From: Pontibacter oryzae
GTDB lineage: Bacteria > Bacteroidota > Bacteroidia > Cytophagales > Hymenobacteraceae
Direction: 5' to 3'
NCBI RefSeq assembly: GCF_003576375.1
Contig: NZ_QWGE01000002.1
Location: 434,001-498,000 of the forward strand
DNA length: 64,000 bases
Part shown: piece by piece, positions 36,834-44,865 of the stretch
Numbering within the stretch: the stretch's first letter is position 1
Layout: the number at the start of each line of letters is the position of its first letter
The notes under the pieces: model-generated
Seen by the model: the letters and a program-made list of their open reading frames with translations, nothing else
The model's database searches: none
What the model was told of the DNA's origin: nothing
Program-made: the position numbers and the translations under genes

Positions 36834-36868
36834 TTTGTGTTTTAGACTAATCTAAATTTATAATTTTG
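36834..36868 (+). promoter_or_regulatory. Promoter with palindromic operator-like site upstream of the TonB receptor
   Basis: A possible -33 box TTTG (36834-36837) and a -7 box TAATTTTG (36861-36868, fits TAnnTTTG) flank the site TTTAGACTAATCTAAA (36841-36856), an inverted repeat of TTTAGA/TCTAAA with a 4-base centre. A repressor bound there would block the promoter. The pattern resembles operators of DtxR/IdeR/MntR-type iron or manganese repressors, which fits a receptor gene. The regulator is inferred; none is encoded nearby. Confidence 0.6.
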
Positions 36869-36902
36869 CGTAACAAATATCTGAAATAGAAACACCTAAA
36901 GT

Positions 36903-39185
36903 ATGAAGTATAAGTTACTGCTAGTTTTTACATGTTTGATTATTAACGTTTTACCGGTTCACGCTCAGTACGCTACTGTAAGTGGAAGTATAAAATCCGG
37001 TACCGAGGCTATACCCTTTGCGACGGTGTTACTAAAAAATACTTCCTGGGGTAGCCCGACTGATGATCTCGGAAATTTTGAATTGGCCAAAGTTAAACCA
37101 GGCAAGTATGATTTGCTGGTAACCGCGCTTGGTTACAAACCAATTGTTCGGAAGGTTGAGCTTTACCCGGACTCAGTAGTGGTACTGCACCTGAAGCTAT
37201 TAAGCGCTACCTCCTCGCTGAATGAGGTGGTAGTAACCGGCACTCGCACCCAACGGCGCAGACTCGAAAGTCCGGTTGCTGTGAATGTGCTAGATAGCCG
37301 TACGTTCAACATTACCCAATCCAACACGCTTTCCGAAGGGCTTTGCTTTCAGCCCGGGCTGCGCATGGAAACCGACTGCCAAACCTGCAACTACTCACAG
37401 CTGCGCATGAATGGCTTAGGCGGAGCTTACTCGCAGGTGCTAGTAAACAGCCGGCCGATTTTTAATTCCTTGATGAGCTTGTATGGATTGGAGCAGATAC
37501 CGGCCAATATGATTGAGCGCGTGGAAGTTGTGCGAGGTGGTGGCTCCGTGCTTTATGGTTCCAGTGCCATCGCCGGCACGGTAAATATCATTACAAAGGA
37601 GCCTGATGCAAGTACTTTCAGTATCTCATCAAACACCTCCCTGATTGATGGGAAAGCCCTGGATAACTTTGTAAATGCCAACGTGAATACGGTGAACGAG
37701 GAGCGCACGGCTGGGGTGTCTTTCTTTGCCTCGCACCGCGACAAAGAGGCCTACGATGCCAATAGCGACGGTTTTTCTGAGCTTGCCGAGCTCAAGAATA
37801 ACTCCTTCGGCTTCAATTCATTCTTCAGGCCAACCGAGCAGGATAAGGTTGATATTAACGGCTGGAGCATTTACGAGGAGCGCAAAGGCGGAACCCGACT
37901 GGATGAACCTGCCGATCGTGCCGACCAATCGGAGTACAGGCTGCACAACATTTTGGTGGGCGGTTTTAACTGGGATCACGCTTTGCAGAAGCCTAATGCA
38001 TCGTACAGCGTTTACGCCTCTGCTCAAAACACCAAGCGTACGCACTATACCGGTATCGACCAGTCTGATGGCTGGGGAAAAACGAAGAATCACAGCGTGC
38101 AGGGCGGCTTCCAGTTTAACTATACTTCACCCCTTTTTCTGGGAGGCAAAAACACGTTTACAACGGGTGCAGAACATCAGTATGATTATACGTTTGATGA
38201 GATTCCGGCATACACTTACCTGATCGATCAGCGGACGAACCTGACCGGGGTTTTCCTGCAAAGCGATTGGGAAGTAACTCCTGACCTGACTATACTTTCC
38301 GGCGTACGCGCTAATAAACATAATAACGTAGACCAGATCATACTTACCCCGCGCCTAAGCGCCTTGTATAAGCTAGGGAACACTACACAAATCCGGGCTT
38401 CGTTTGCGCAAGGTTTCAAAGCGCCTCAAGCCTTTGAAACCGACATGCATATTGCCTTTGCGGGAGGCGGCATCTCGCTGGTCAACATCGACCCTAACCT
38501 GAAAGAAGAAACCTCGGATAGCTACAACCTTTCAGTAGACTACAACAAGGCCAGTGAGCACATGATCTATGGGTTTACCCTGGATGGCTTCTACACGCGC
38601 CTGCACGATGCCTTCGTACTTGAAGAAATCGGTACAGACGCCCAGGGCAACCAGCAATTGTTGCGCAAAAACGGGAGCAACTCCACTGTGAAAGGTATAA
38701 CAGTTGAAGGCCGACTGAACTATGACCAGAAAGCTCAAATCGAAACAGGCATCACGTTCCAGCAGTCTACGTATGATGCGCCAGTGGCGTGGTCGTCGGA
38801 GGTGGCAGGAACACGCAATTACCTACGCACACCAAATACTTACGGCTACTATGTGCTCACGCTATGGCCAGAGAGCAAATTTACTGCATCTATATCGGGT
38901 GTTCTCACAGGGCCTATGCAGGTTCCACATTTTGGAGGTGCACCGGGTGTAACCGAGGACGAGATTTTTACTTCCCCTACTTTTGTGGAGAATAATATTC
39001 GCCTGGCTTATCGCTTTACAATCAAAGGTATAAACCAGGATTTGCAGCTTAGCACAGGCATACAGAACGTTTTTAACGCGTATCAAACCGATTTTGACCA
39101 GGGCAAGTACCGCGATAGCAACTATGTTTATGGTCCGGCACGCCCGCGCACCGTCTTCTTTGGCCTGAAATTTGGTTTGCAATAA
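36903..39185 (+). CDS. TonB-dependent receptor with carboxypeptidase-like N-terminal domain, 760 aa
   Basis: An outer-membrane receptor that imports a metal complex or similar ligand with TonB energy. The signal peptide ends VHAQY, then a CarboxypepD_reg domain (SGSIKSGTEAIPFATVLLKN), a TonB-box-like EVVVTGTRTQ, the plug (GLRMETDCQTCNYSQLRMNG, IERVEVVRGGGSVLYGSSAIAGTVNIITK) and a barrel ending in GLKFGLQ. The CQTC pair in the plug is a recurrent feature of this Bacteroidota subgroup. The palindromic promoter site upstream suggests metal-dependent repression. The substrate is most likely iron or heme linked; that is an inference. A terminator-like stem follows at 39214. Confidence 0.93.
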   Translation: MKYKLLLVFTCLIINVLPVHAQYATVSGSIKSGTEAIPFATVLLKNTSWGSPTDDLGNFELAKVKPGKYDLLVTALGYKPIVRKVELYPDSVVVLHLKLLSATSSLNEVVVTGTRTQRRRLESPVAVNVLDSRTFNITQSNTLSEGLCFQPGLRMETDCQTCNYSQLRMNGLGGAYSQVLVNSRPIFNSLMSLYGLEQIPANMIERVEVVRGGGSVLYGSSAIAGTVNIITKEPDASTFSISSNTSLIDGKALDNFVNANVNTVNEERTAGVSFFASHRDKEAYDANSDGFSELAELKNNSFGFNSFFRPTEQDKVDINGWSIYEERKGGTRLDEPADRADQSEYRLHNILVGGFNWDHALQKPNASYSVYASAQNTKRTHYTGIDQSDGWGKTKNHSVQGGFQFNYTSPLFLGGKNTFTTGAEHQYDYTFDEIPAYTYLIDQRTNLTGVFLQSDWEVTPDLTILSGVRANKHNNVDQIILTPRLSALYKLGNTTQIRASFAQGFKAPQAFETDMHIAFAGGGISLVNIDPNLKEETSDSYNLSVDYNKASEHMIYGFTLDGFYTRLHDAFVLEEIGTDAQGNQQLLRKNGSNSTVKGITVEGRLNYDQKAQIETGITFQQSTYDAPVAWSSEVAGTRNYLRTPNTYGYYVLTLWPESKFTASISGVLTGPMQVPHFGGAPGVTEDEIFTSPTFVENNIRLAYRFTIKGINQDLQLSTGIQNVFNAYQTDFDQGKYRDSNYVYGPARPRTVFFGLKFGLQ

Positions 39186-39213
39186 TTATTATTTTTATGT
39201 TGATAGATTGCTG

Positions 39214-39252
39214 AGGAAGGGCTATGGCACATGCTGTAGCCTTTCCTATTTT
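39214..39252 (+). terminator. Intrinsic terminator after the TonB receptor
   Basis: An 11-bp stem (39214-39224 with 39237-39247, one wobble) with a 12-base loop is followed by a short T-rich tract. Confidence 0.6.
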
Positions 39253-39368
39253 TGACGATCTTGGAAAGATACCAAGCTGCATTCCAGCGAAGTATAAATA
39301 GAAATCAACGAAACAGGTTTTCTTCTGAAAAGTAATGAGCTTAACTTGCCGTTTAACAAAAGACATGT

Positions 39369-39989
39369 GTGAGTATACAGTATATTTTAGAATTGATCGG
39401 GACGGTGGTTTTTGCCATGTCGGGGGCGTTGGCCGTAAGCGAGAAAGATAAGGACCAGGATTGGTTTGGCGCAGGTTTTACCGGCTTTGTTACCGCAATC
39501 GGCGGCGGTAGCCTGCGCGATATTATGCTTGGGAGTTACCCGTTGGTGTGGATACAGGATACAACCTTGCTGTATGTAATAATCGCTGCTATAATATGTA
39601 GTGGTTTATTTTATAAATGGCTCCTTAATTTGCGCCGTACCTTCCTGCTCTTCGATACGCTAGGTATTTCTATATTTACGATTGTGGGCATGGAAAAAGC
39701 CTTAAGCCTGGGAGCCAGCCCCGAAATAGCTGCCATTATGGGAATGTTCTCGGCGGTGATGGGCGGCGTGATCCGGGATATTCTAACCAACGAGGTTCCT
39801 GTGCTTTTCCGGCAGGAGATTTATGCAAGTGCCTGTCTGCTGGGGGCCTCTTTTTATCTCGGCCTAGAGTACCTAGAGGTAGAACGGAATACAAATTTCA
39901 TACTTTCAGTTTTTCTGATCATTGGTATCCGCCTTCTGGCTGTGCGCTACAACCTAAGCCTGCCTAAGTTCAACCGTTTCAGGGAGTAA
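39369..39989 (+). CDS. TRIC-family cation channel-like membrane protein (UPF0126), 206 aa
   Basis: A seven-helix inner-membrane protein of the trimeric intracellular cation channel family. The two inverted repeats each carry the family motif: GGGSLRDIMLG in the first half and GGVIRDIL in the second. Hydrophobic segments cover most of the length, with a charged end (KFNRFRE). Bacterial members have been studied as potassium channels or linked to glycine transport; the solute here is not known. The start is GTG 39369. Confidence 0.92.
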   Translation: MSIQYILELIGTVVFAMSGALAVSEKDKDQDWFGAGFTGFVTAIGGGSLRDIMLGSYPLVWIQDTTLLYVIIAAIICSGLFYKWLLNLRRTFLLFDTLGISIFTIVGMEKALSLGASPEIAAIMGMFSAVMGGVIRDILTNEVPVLFRQEIYASACLLGASFYLGLEYLEVERNTNFILSVFLIIGIRLLAVRYNLSLPKFNRFRE

Positions 39990-40060
39990 GGTTCTTCTGC
40001 CTGTATGTTTAGCACCTTTTTCCGGGGCAGCAAGTATACTATAAGTATACTTTGTAGGAC

Positions 40061-40522
40061 ATGACCTTAAAAGATAGAATCCTTTTAACCGGAGATACCT
40101 GGAGCCTGACAGTCGTGCGGTTTTTTTTGGGCCTAATAATCTTACCGCATGGTGCTCAAAAGCTTCTCGGCTGGTTTGGCGGCCATGGCGCAGCAGCTTT
40201 TTTGCAGTTTTTTGAAAGCGTTTCGTCCTTGCCGGGCTGGCTTGGCTGGCTGGTTATAATCATTGAGTTTATAGGCAGCCTCTGCCTTATACTTGGCTTC
40301 TGGACCCGCGTATGGGCACTGAGCTTTATCGGCCTGTTCGTCGGGATCATACTTACAGTGCACATCCCGAATGGTTTTTTTATGAATTGGGGCGGCAACC
40401 AGGCCGGTGAGGGTTTTGAGTACCACTTGCTAGTTATAGGTATGGCCTGGGCTTTAGTAATTGGTGGTGCCGGCCGCTTGAGCATCGACCAGACCATGGC
40501 CTCTGAGGAGCGCAAGTTTTAA
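40061..40522 (+). CDS. DoxX-family membrane protein, 153 aa
   Basis: A four-helix inner-membrane protein of the DoxX/DoxD-like family, often tied to quinone or thiosulfate redox chemistry in other organisms. The family opening is present (VRFFLGLIILPHGAQKLLGWFGG), followed by helices around GWLVIIIEFIGSLCLILGF, LSFIGLFVGIILT and YHLLVIGMAWALVIGG. It ends 22 bases before the stop of the convergent ferritin-like gene. Role unknown. Confidence 0.9.
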   Translation: MTLKDRILLTGDTWSLTVVRFFLGLIILPHGAQKLLGWFGGHGAAAFLQFFESVSSLPGWLGWLVIIIEFIGSLCLILGFWTRVWALSFIGLFVGIILTVHIPNGFFMNWGGNQAGEGFEYHLLVIGMAWALVIGGAGRLSIDQTMASEERKF

Positions 40523-40544
40523 GCGTGAAAATAGCGGTAAAACC

Positions 40545-40925
40545 TTAGTCCTCCGCCTCCTCTCCTTTTTCAACAATATCGCCTTCCGAAAATAGTATGA
40601 TCTTCATCATCTCGCGCCATTTTGGCTTCTGGCGCAACAAAAACTCCAGGTCCATGCCAAAGTGTTTAAACTCTTCGTTCTGAGCATTCTGCATAATGGC
40701 TTTGGCTTGTTCGTTCTTTTCCACTGAGATGCGTTGCTCATACCAGCTGATGGCTTCGGCCTCCTCAATCACGGAAGTTATCATGCGGGCAAAAGTCCGT
40801 GTTTCTTCGGATAGTTCGTGCGCTGGTTCGTGATATTGATCTGTTGGCATAGGCTCATAAGTTGGTTTGTAAACACTACCTATGCTAACGTTGCCAGCAT
40901 CCCGGAGGTTAATTCTTTCAGGCAC
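40545..40925 (-). CDS. Encapsulated-ferritin-like (EncFtn) protein with N-terminal targeting-like motif, 126 aa
   Basis: An iron-oxidising ferritin-like protein of the family that is usually packed inside encapsulin shells. Alignment by eye with R. rubrum EncFtn puts every ferroxidase residue in place: Glu55, Trp61, Tyr62, Glu85 and His88, within the motifs IEEAEAISWYEQR and NEEFKHFGMDLEFLLR. Near the N-terminus, residues 12-19 (NVSIGSVY) resemble the cargo peptide core IGSL that other EncFtn proteins carry at the C-terminus. No encapsulin shell gene is in this window. It starts 12 bases after ribE and is probably co-transcribed with it. Confidence 0.85.
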   Translation of the reverse strand: MPERINLRDAGNVSIGSVYKPTYEPMPTDQYHEPAHELSEETRTFARMITSVIEEAEAISWYEQRISVEKNEQAKAIMQNAQNEEFKHFGMDLEFLLRQKPKWREMMKIILFSEGDIVEKGEEAED

Positions 40926-40937
40926 TTAACAGCGCGC

Positions 40938-41522
40938 TTACTTTCCTAGCAAACGGGCCACATACTTGCCAATAATGTCAAACTCAAGGTTTACCGTGTC
41001 GCCGGGCTTTACCTGGTGCAGGTTGGTGTGCTCATAGGTAAATGGTATAATGGCCACGGAAAAGCGATCTACCTCCGAGTTGAAAACAGTAAGACTGATG
41101 CCGTTCACGCAGATGGAACCCTTCTCTACCGTCACGTTTCCATGACTGGCGTCATAACGAAACGTAAACACCCAGCTACCTTGTTCGTCGGTTACGCTTT
41201 CGCAGACAGCCGTTTGGTCTACGTGGCCCTGCACCACGTGCCCATCAAAACGGCCATTTGCTAGCATGCATCTTTCCAGGTTTACTACCTCACCCACTTT
41301 CAGGCTGTTTAGGTTGGTTTTTTTTAGGGTTTCGTCGATGGCGGTAACCGTGTAGGTGTCTTCGTTTATACTTACCACTGTCAGGCAAACACCGTTGTGG
41401 GCCACGCTTTGGTCAATTTTAAGCTCTTGCGTAAAAGGTGCCGTCAGCGTGAAGTGCTTGTTTGTATTATCTTCCCGTATATTGGTTATATGGCCCAAAG
41501 CCTCTACTATTCCTGTAAACAT
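40938..41522 (-). CDS. ribE: Riboflavin synthase, 194 aa
   Basis: Catalyses the dismutation of two 6,7-dimethyl-8-ribityllumazines to riboflavin. The N-terminus MFTGIVEALG is diagnostic, and two lumazine-binding repeats are visible: HNGVCLTVVSI with FDGHVVQGHVDQ, and the second half with KGSICVNGISLTVF and GDTVNLEFDIIGKYV. Length is typical. The gene begins with ATG at 41522 and is followed closely by the ferritin-like gene. I saw no FMN riboswitch-like structure in the leader. The other riboflavin genes are not in this window. Confidence 0.95.
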   Translation of the reverse strand: MFTGIVEALGHITNIREDNTNKHFTLTAPFTQELKIDQSVAHNGVCLTVVSINEDTYTVTAIDETLKKTNLNSLKVGEVVNLERCMLANGRFDGHVVQGHVDQTAVCESVTDEQGSWVFTFRYDASHGNVTVEKGSICVNGISLTVFNSEVDRFSVAIIPFTYEHTNLHQVKPGDTVNLEFDIIGKYVARLLGK

Positions 41523-41736
41523 CTGTTATAAAATTAATGCCGGATAGTGCCGGCGCCAATGCAATATTTAAAGTGTTCCAAAGTTAACAGCTTTGGCCAT
41601 CTTATGTTGCCGCTGCCAAATTTATGCATGTAAAGTATAAAATTAGGCGTTTTTTTGAATCGAGATGCTTATTTTCGCAAACGTAGGCCTCAATTGGCTA
41701 TCTAGCCACTTTATCGAAACTTATCAAACATTAGAA

Positions 41737-42396
41737 ATGCAGACAGATTCGTACAGACACAAGGGCATGCGCCGGGCATTGGTTAAACTCCTGCGTGATA
41801 AGGGCATCCGCGATGAGCGCGTGCTGGCGGCCATGGAAACTGTACCGCGTCATTATTTCTTTGATAAGGCATTTCTAGAACAGGCATATCAGGATAAAGC
41901 TTTCCCCATTGGTGAGGGCCAGACTATTTCCCAACCATACACTGTTGCTTTCCAATCAGAACTTTTGCAACTCAGGGCCACAGACAAAGTACTCGAGATC
42001 GGGACAGGTTCCGGCTACCAATGTACCGTTCTGCTGCATCTCACGCCCCATGTGTATACCATAGAGTATAACCGGCCATTATTCGAGAAAGCACGCCTTT
42101 TCTTCCGGAAACATGGGCTCTCGCCGCATACGTTCCATGGAGATGGCTCACAGGGTTTGCCGGCTCATGCTCCCTATGATAAAATAATCGTGACAGCCGG
42201 CGCGCCAGTGGTTCCAAAGGAGTTGCTGCGGCAGTTAAGCATTGGAGGCATACTGGTTATACCGGTGGGTGATGAACAGACCCAAAAGATGCTGCGGATA
42301 ACTCGGGTCGCAGAGAGCGAGTTTACAAAGGAGGAGTTTAACGACTTTAAGTTTGTGCCTTTACTGGGCCGTTCCGGTTGGGATAACCTTGGCTAA
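41737..42396 (+). CDS. pcm: Protein-L-isoaspartate O-methyltransferase, 219 aa
   Basis: Repairs isoaspartate residues in damaged proteins by SAM-dependent methylation. The substrate-loop motif (GEGQTISQPYTVAFQSELL) and SAM motif I (VLEIGTGSGYQCTVL) are clear, followed by motif II (PYDKIIVTAGAPVVP) and the motif III region (GGILVIPVGDEQ). I start at ATG 41737 (MQTDSYRHKGMRRALV), as homologues begin near this helix; ATG 41665 would add 24 residues with no signal peptide. Confidence 0.93.
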   Translation: MQTDSYRHKGMRRALVKLLRDKGIRDERVLAAMETVPRHYFFDKAFLEQAYQDKAFPIGEGQTISQPYTVAFQSELLQLRATDKVLEIGTGSGYQCTVLLHLTPHVYTIEYNRPLFEKARLFFRKHGLSPHTFHGDGSQGLPAHAPYDKIIVTAGAPVVPKELLRQLSIGGILVIPVGDEQTQKMLRITRVAESEFTKEEFNDFKFVPLLGRSGWDNLG

Positions 42397-42465
42397 AGAG
42401 GCGCAGATACACCTCGCATAACCGAGCTTACGCAAACATTATTTCATCATTTGCGGGCATAAGCG

Positions 42466-42473
42466 TATCTTTG
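42466..42473 (+). promoter_or_regulatory. Candidate -7 box (TATCTTTG) for the thioesterase gene
   Basis: TATCTTTG fits TAnnTTTG and would start transcription near 42480, supporting ATG 42497 as the translation start. Confidence 0.45.
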
Positions 42474-42496
42474 CATCAAAATTATTGCCTACATCA

Positions 42497-43036
42497 ATGC
42501 GTAAACAAAAAAAAGTACAAGACTCCTACGTCATTATGACGGAGCTAGTGTTGCCAAACGACACCAACACCCTGCACAACTTAATGGGCGGCAGAATGAT
42601 GCACTGGATGGATATTGTGTCAGCTATTGCCGCTCAAAAACACTCCAACCGTATCGTGGTAACGGCTTCCGTGGATAATGTTTCTTTCTCTGAGAGTATA
42701 AAATTGGGTAACGTAGTTACGCTGGAGGCTAAAGTAACGCGTGCCTTCAACTCTTCCATGGAAGTGCATATCGTAGTGTATGCAGAGGACATTCCGAGTG
42801 GCAAGAAAATGATGTCGAACCAGGCATTCTTTACCTTTGTGGCTGTAGACCAATTGGGCAACCCGATTGATGTGCCGGAGGCTGTGCCTGAAACTGAGGA
42901 AGAAGTTCGATTATACGATGGAGCCTTGCGCCGCCGTCAGTTGCGCCTAGTACTTGCCGGCCGCATGAAGCCAAGCGAAGCGAATGAGCTGCGCTCTATT
43001 TTCGATATCAAAGAAGACGCTGAAGGAGAAGTATAA
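42497..43036 (+). CDS. Acyl-CoA thioesterase (hotdog fold), 179 aa
   Basis: Hydrolyses acyl-CoA to free acid and CoA. It shows the YciA/ACOT-like hotdog block: NTLHNLMGGRMMHWMDIVSAIAA, where the Gly-Gly and following Asp form the active-site helix, then TASVDNVSFSESIKLGNVV and a long second strand. A C-terminal extension after about residue 130 (ETEEEVRLYDGALRRRQLRLVLAGRMK) is rich in Arg and Glu. Its stop is immediately followed by the ATG of the next gene, so the two are translationally coupled. Substrate chain length is unknown. Confidence 0.9.
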   Translation: MRKQKKVQDSYVIMTELVLPNDTNTLHNLMGGRMMHWMDIVSAIAAQKHSNRIVVTASVDNVSFSESIKLGNVVTLEAKVTRAFNSSMEVHIVVYAEDIPSGKKMMSNQAFFTFVAVDQLGNPIDVPEAVPETEEEVRLYDGALRRRQLRLVLAGRMKPSEANELRSIFDIKEDAEGEV

Positions 43037-43666
43037 ATGGCTAACTTACAGGCAGATTTAAGCAATGAGTTTCTGAAGAGCTTTATGCCCGAAACCATTT
43101 ATCTGGTGGAGGATGACCTGTCTCTTCCTGCTCCTGCCCTGCCTGACTCAGAAGCCGCTACTGCTCAGCATCATGTCGTTGCTAAAAAGGTAGATACTGA
43201 AGTTAAATTTACTTCAAAAGTAGCACCTACCGCATTGCCTAAGATACCACAGATAGAAGCTGCCCCAGTGCAACAGCAGAAGTATAGAATTATCGGTCAG
43301 AACCATAAGGGCATAGCCGTGCTGGTTACGCTGCCTGATGCTGATTTTATGCAGTTGCCGCAGCTAGGTTTTCTTCAGAAAATTCTAGGGGCAATTGGCC
43401 TAAAGGCGGATGATGTGGCCTATGTGAATAACATCTCGGGTGAGCTTGCACAGTTTAAAGACCTGCAGCAGGCTTTAGAGGTAAAGTATATTATCAGTTT
43501 TGCCAGCCGCGTGAAAACTGATCTGCCTCACGATAAATTCACATTATACAATCCGGTTACCGTTGGCGATGTTCCCATTGTCTTCTCGCATGCCCTGGCT
43601 ATGCTTGAGAATAACGTGGAATACAAAAAGCAACTCTGGGGAGCTTTGCAGCGTGTTTTCCTGTAA
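43037..43666 (+). CDS. Hypothetical protein coupled to the thioesterase, possibly a DNA polymerase III psi-like subunit, 209 aa
   Basis: Its ATG follows the thioesterase stop with no gap, so the genes are translationally coupled. The first 80 residues look like a flexible linker (Ala/Pro/Gln rich); the rest (YRIIGQNHKGIAVLVTLPDA, FLQKILGAIGLKADDVAYVN, and a late KKQLWGALQRVF) has a compact alpha/beta layout resembling Bacteroidota proteins of the HolD/psi or uracil-glycosylase-like fold. That resemblance is a weak memory match. No catalytic motif is seen. Confidence 0.6.
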   Translation: MANLQADLSNEFLKSFMPETIYLVEDDLSLPAPALPDSEAATAQHHVVAKKVDTEVKFTSKVAPTALPKIPQIEAAPVQQQKYRIIGQNHKGIAVLVTLPDADFMQLPQLGFLQKILGAIGLKADDVAYVNNISGELAQFKDLQQALEVKYIISFASRVKTDLPHDKFTLYNPVTVGDVPIVFSHALAMLENNVEYKKQLWGALQRVFL

Positions 43667-43680
43667 GTGCTCAGTACAAT

Positions 43681-43734
43681 AAGTATAAAAAGAGAAGGCC
43701 AGCTACATGTAGCTGGCCTTCTCTTTTTATACTT
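43681..43734. terminator. 54-bp perfect palindrome acting as a bidirectional terminator
   Basis: 43681-43707 is the exact reverse complement of 43708-43734; the flanking bases no longer pair. It lies between converging genes (stops at 43666 and 43744). Each arm begins with the word AAGTATA and an A run, so both transcripts get a hairpin followed by a T tract. Confidence 0.9.
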
Positions 43735-43743
43735 TGCCTGGCT

Positions 43744-44856
43744 TTAATTAAGTAAGCTGGCAAGTTTCTTTTCTAGTTCCTCTCCGCGTAAACCCTTGGC
43801 GATTATCTTTCCCTCTGGGTCGAGTAAAACGGTTTGCGGAATGGCGCTTACGTTGTAGAGTTGGGCTGCGCTGCTTTCCCACCCTTTCAGGTCAGAAACG
43901 TGCGGCCACTGCAATCCATCTTTTTCGATTGCGCCAAGCCACTTGTCCCTCGACTGATCCAGGGAAACACCGAAAATTTCGAAGCCCTTCCCTTTATATT
44001 TGTTGTACATCTTTACAACATTCGGGTTTTCCTCACGGCACGGACGACACCAGCTGGCCCAGAAATCTACCAGTACATACTTGCCTCTTAATGACGAAAG
44101 CGATTTAGATTCGCCGCCGGGCGTTGGCAAGCTAATATCTGGCGCCAATTGCCCAATAGCCGTGCTGCGGTAAGGCTTTAGCCTTTCGTTGAGCATGGCA
44201 GTATACTTTGAGTTTGGCAAATGCTCATTAAATAAAGTTGCCATACTATCGGCAAAGGCAAAATCGTTAACCGGGTCAATCAGGCTGGACGTGCCGAATG
44301 CGGACACCACAGATTTAGGATGCTTTGCCAGCAAAGATTTAACCTGCTGTTGCATTGCAAGGTATTGCTCCCTGATTTTTTCCATTTCGGCTTCGTTGCC
44401 TTGCTGCTGTGCCTGCGCAAATGCCTGCTCCATGGCAACCTGCTTTTGGCGGTTCTCATTAACTAGCTGGTTCAGTTCCTGAAATAATTTGGAGTCTTCG
44501 GAGCCTTCGATCTTTGCAGTGCCATTAATATCTTGCGCATCAGCTTCAATTTCGATCTTGCCTTCTGCTACAACCAGCATCAAGCCGTTTTGCTGATCCA
44601 GGGTGATACGGTAAAAGGTTGGTTCCTCCACATTTCCCGTAAAGGCGAAGGTTCCATCCTTTCCTATCTCGGCTGTATCGCGGGGTACAAAGTTTTGCTC
44701 CCCTAGCTCAAACAGAAAAACCTGGCCTGAAGAAGCATTATTCAGTTTACCCTGAATGGTATAGCTGTCTTCGCCGTTGGTAGCGGATTTATTGCCTTGG
44801 CAGCTTGCAAATAGTGCGGCAGCCGAAGCCACCGCCAGTATGTTTTTTAACTTCAT
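43744..44856 (-). CDS. TlpA-like thioredoxin lipoprotein with DUF4369-type N-domain, 370 aa
   Basis: An envelope thiol-disulfide oxidoreductase. The lipobox ends FASC (Cys19). An N-terminal beta domain (YTIQGKLNNASSGQVFLFEL...) of the DUF4369 type and a Gln-rich coiled helical segment (about 130-200) precede the thioredoxin domain, whose active site is WASWCRPCREENP, with the cis-Pro later (AIPQTVLLD). Such proteins are common in Bacteroidota, where they probably reduce or isomerise disulfides in the periplasm. It starts 9 bases downstream of the gatB stop and may be its operon partner. Confidence 0.93.
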   Translation of the reverse strand: MKLKNILAVASAAALFASCQGNKSATNGEDSYTIQGKLNNASSGQVFLFELGEQNFVPRDTAEIGKDGTFAFTGNVEEPTFYRITLDQQNGLMLVVAEGKIEIEADAQDINGTAKIEGSEDSKLFQELNQLVNENRQKQVAMEQAFAQAQQQGNEAEMEKIREQYLAMQQQVKSLLAKHPKSVVSAFGTSSLIDPVNDFAFADSMATLFNEHLPNSKYTAMLNERLKPYRSTAIGQLAPDISLPTPGGESKSLSSLRGKYVLVDFWASWCRPCREENPNVVKMYNKYKGKGFEIFGVSLDQSRDKWLGAIEKDGLQWPHVSDLKGWESSAAQLYNVSAIPQTVLLDPEGKIIAKGLRGEELEKKLASLLN

Positions 44857-44865
44857 AGGATAGAA

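Noticed and set aside
40938..41522. Idea that ribE and the ferritin-like gene form an iron-flavin reductase system
   Set aside because: No flavin reductase or shell gene is next to them; shared transcription alone does not support it.
41523..41736. FMN riboswitch upstream of ribE
   Set aside because: I could not find the conserved paired segments; only weak local hairpins are visible.
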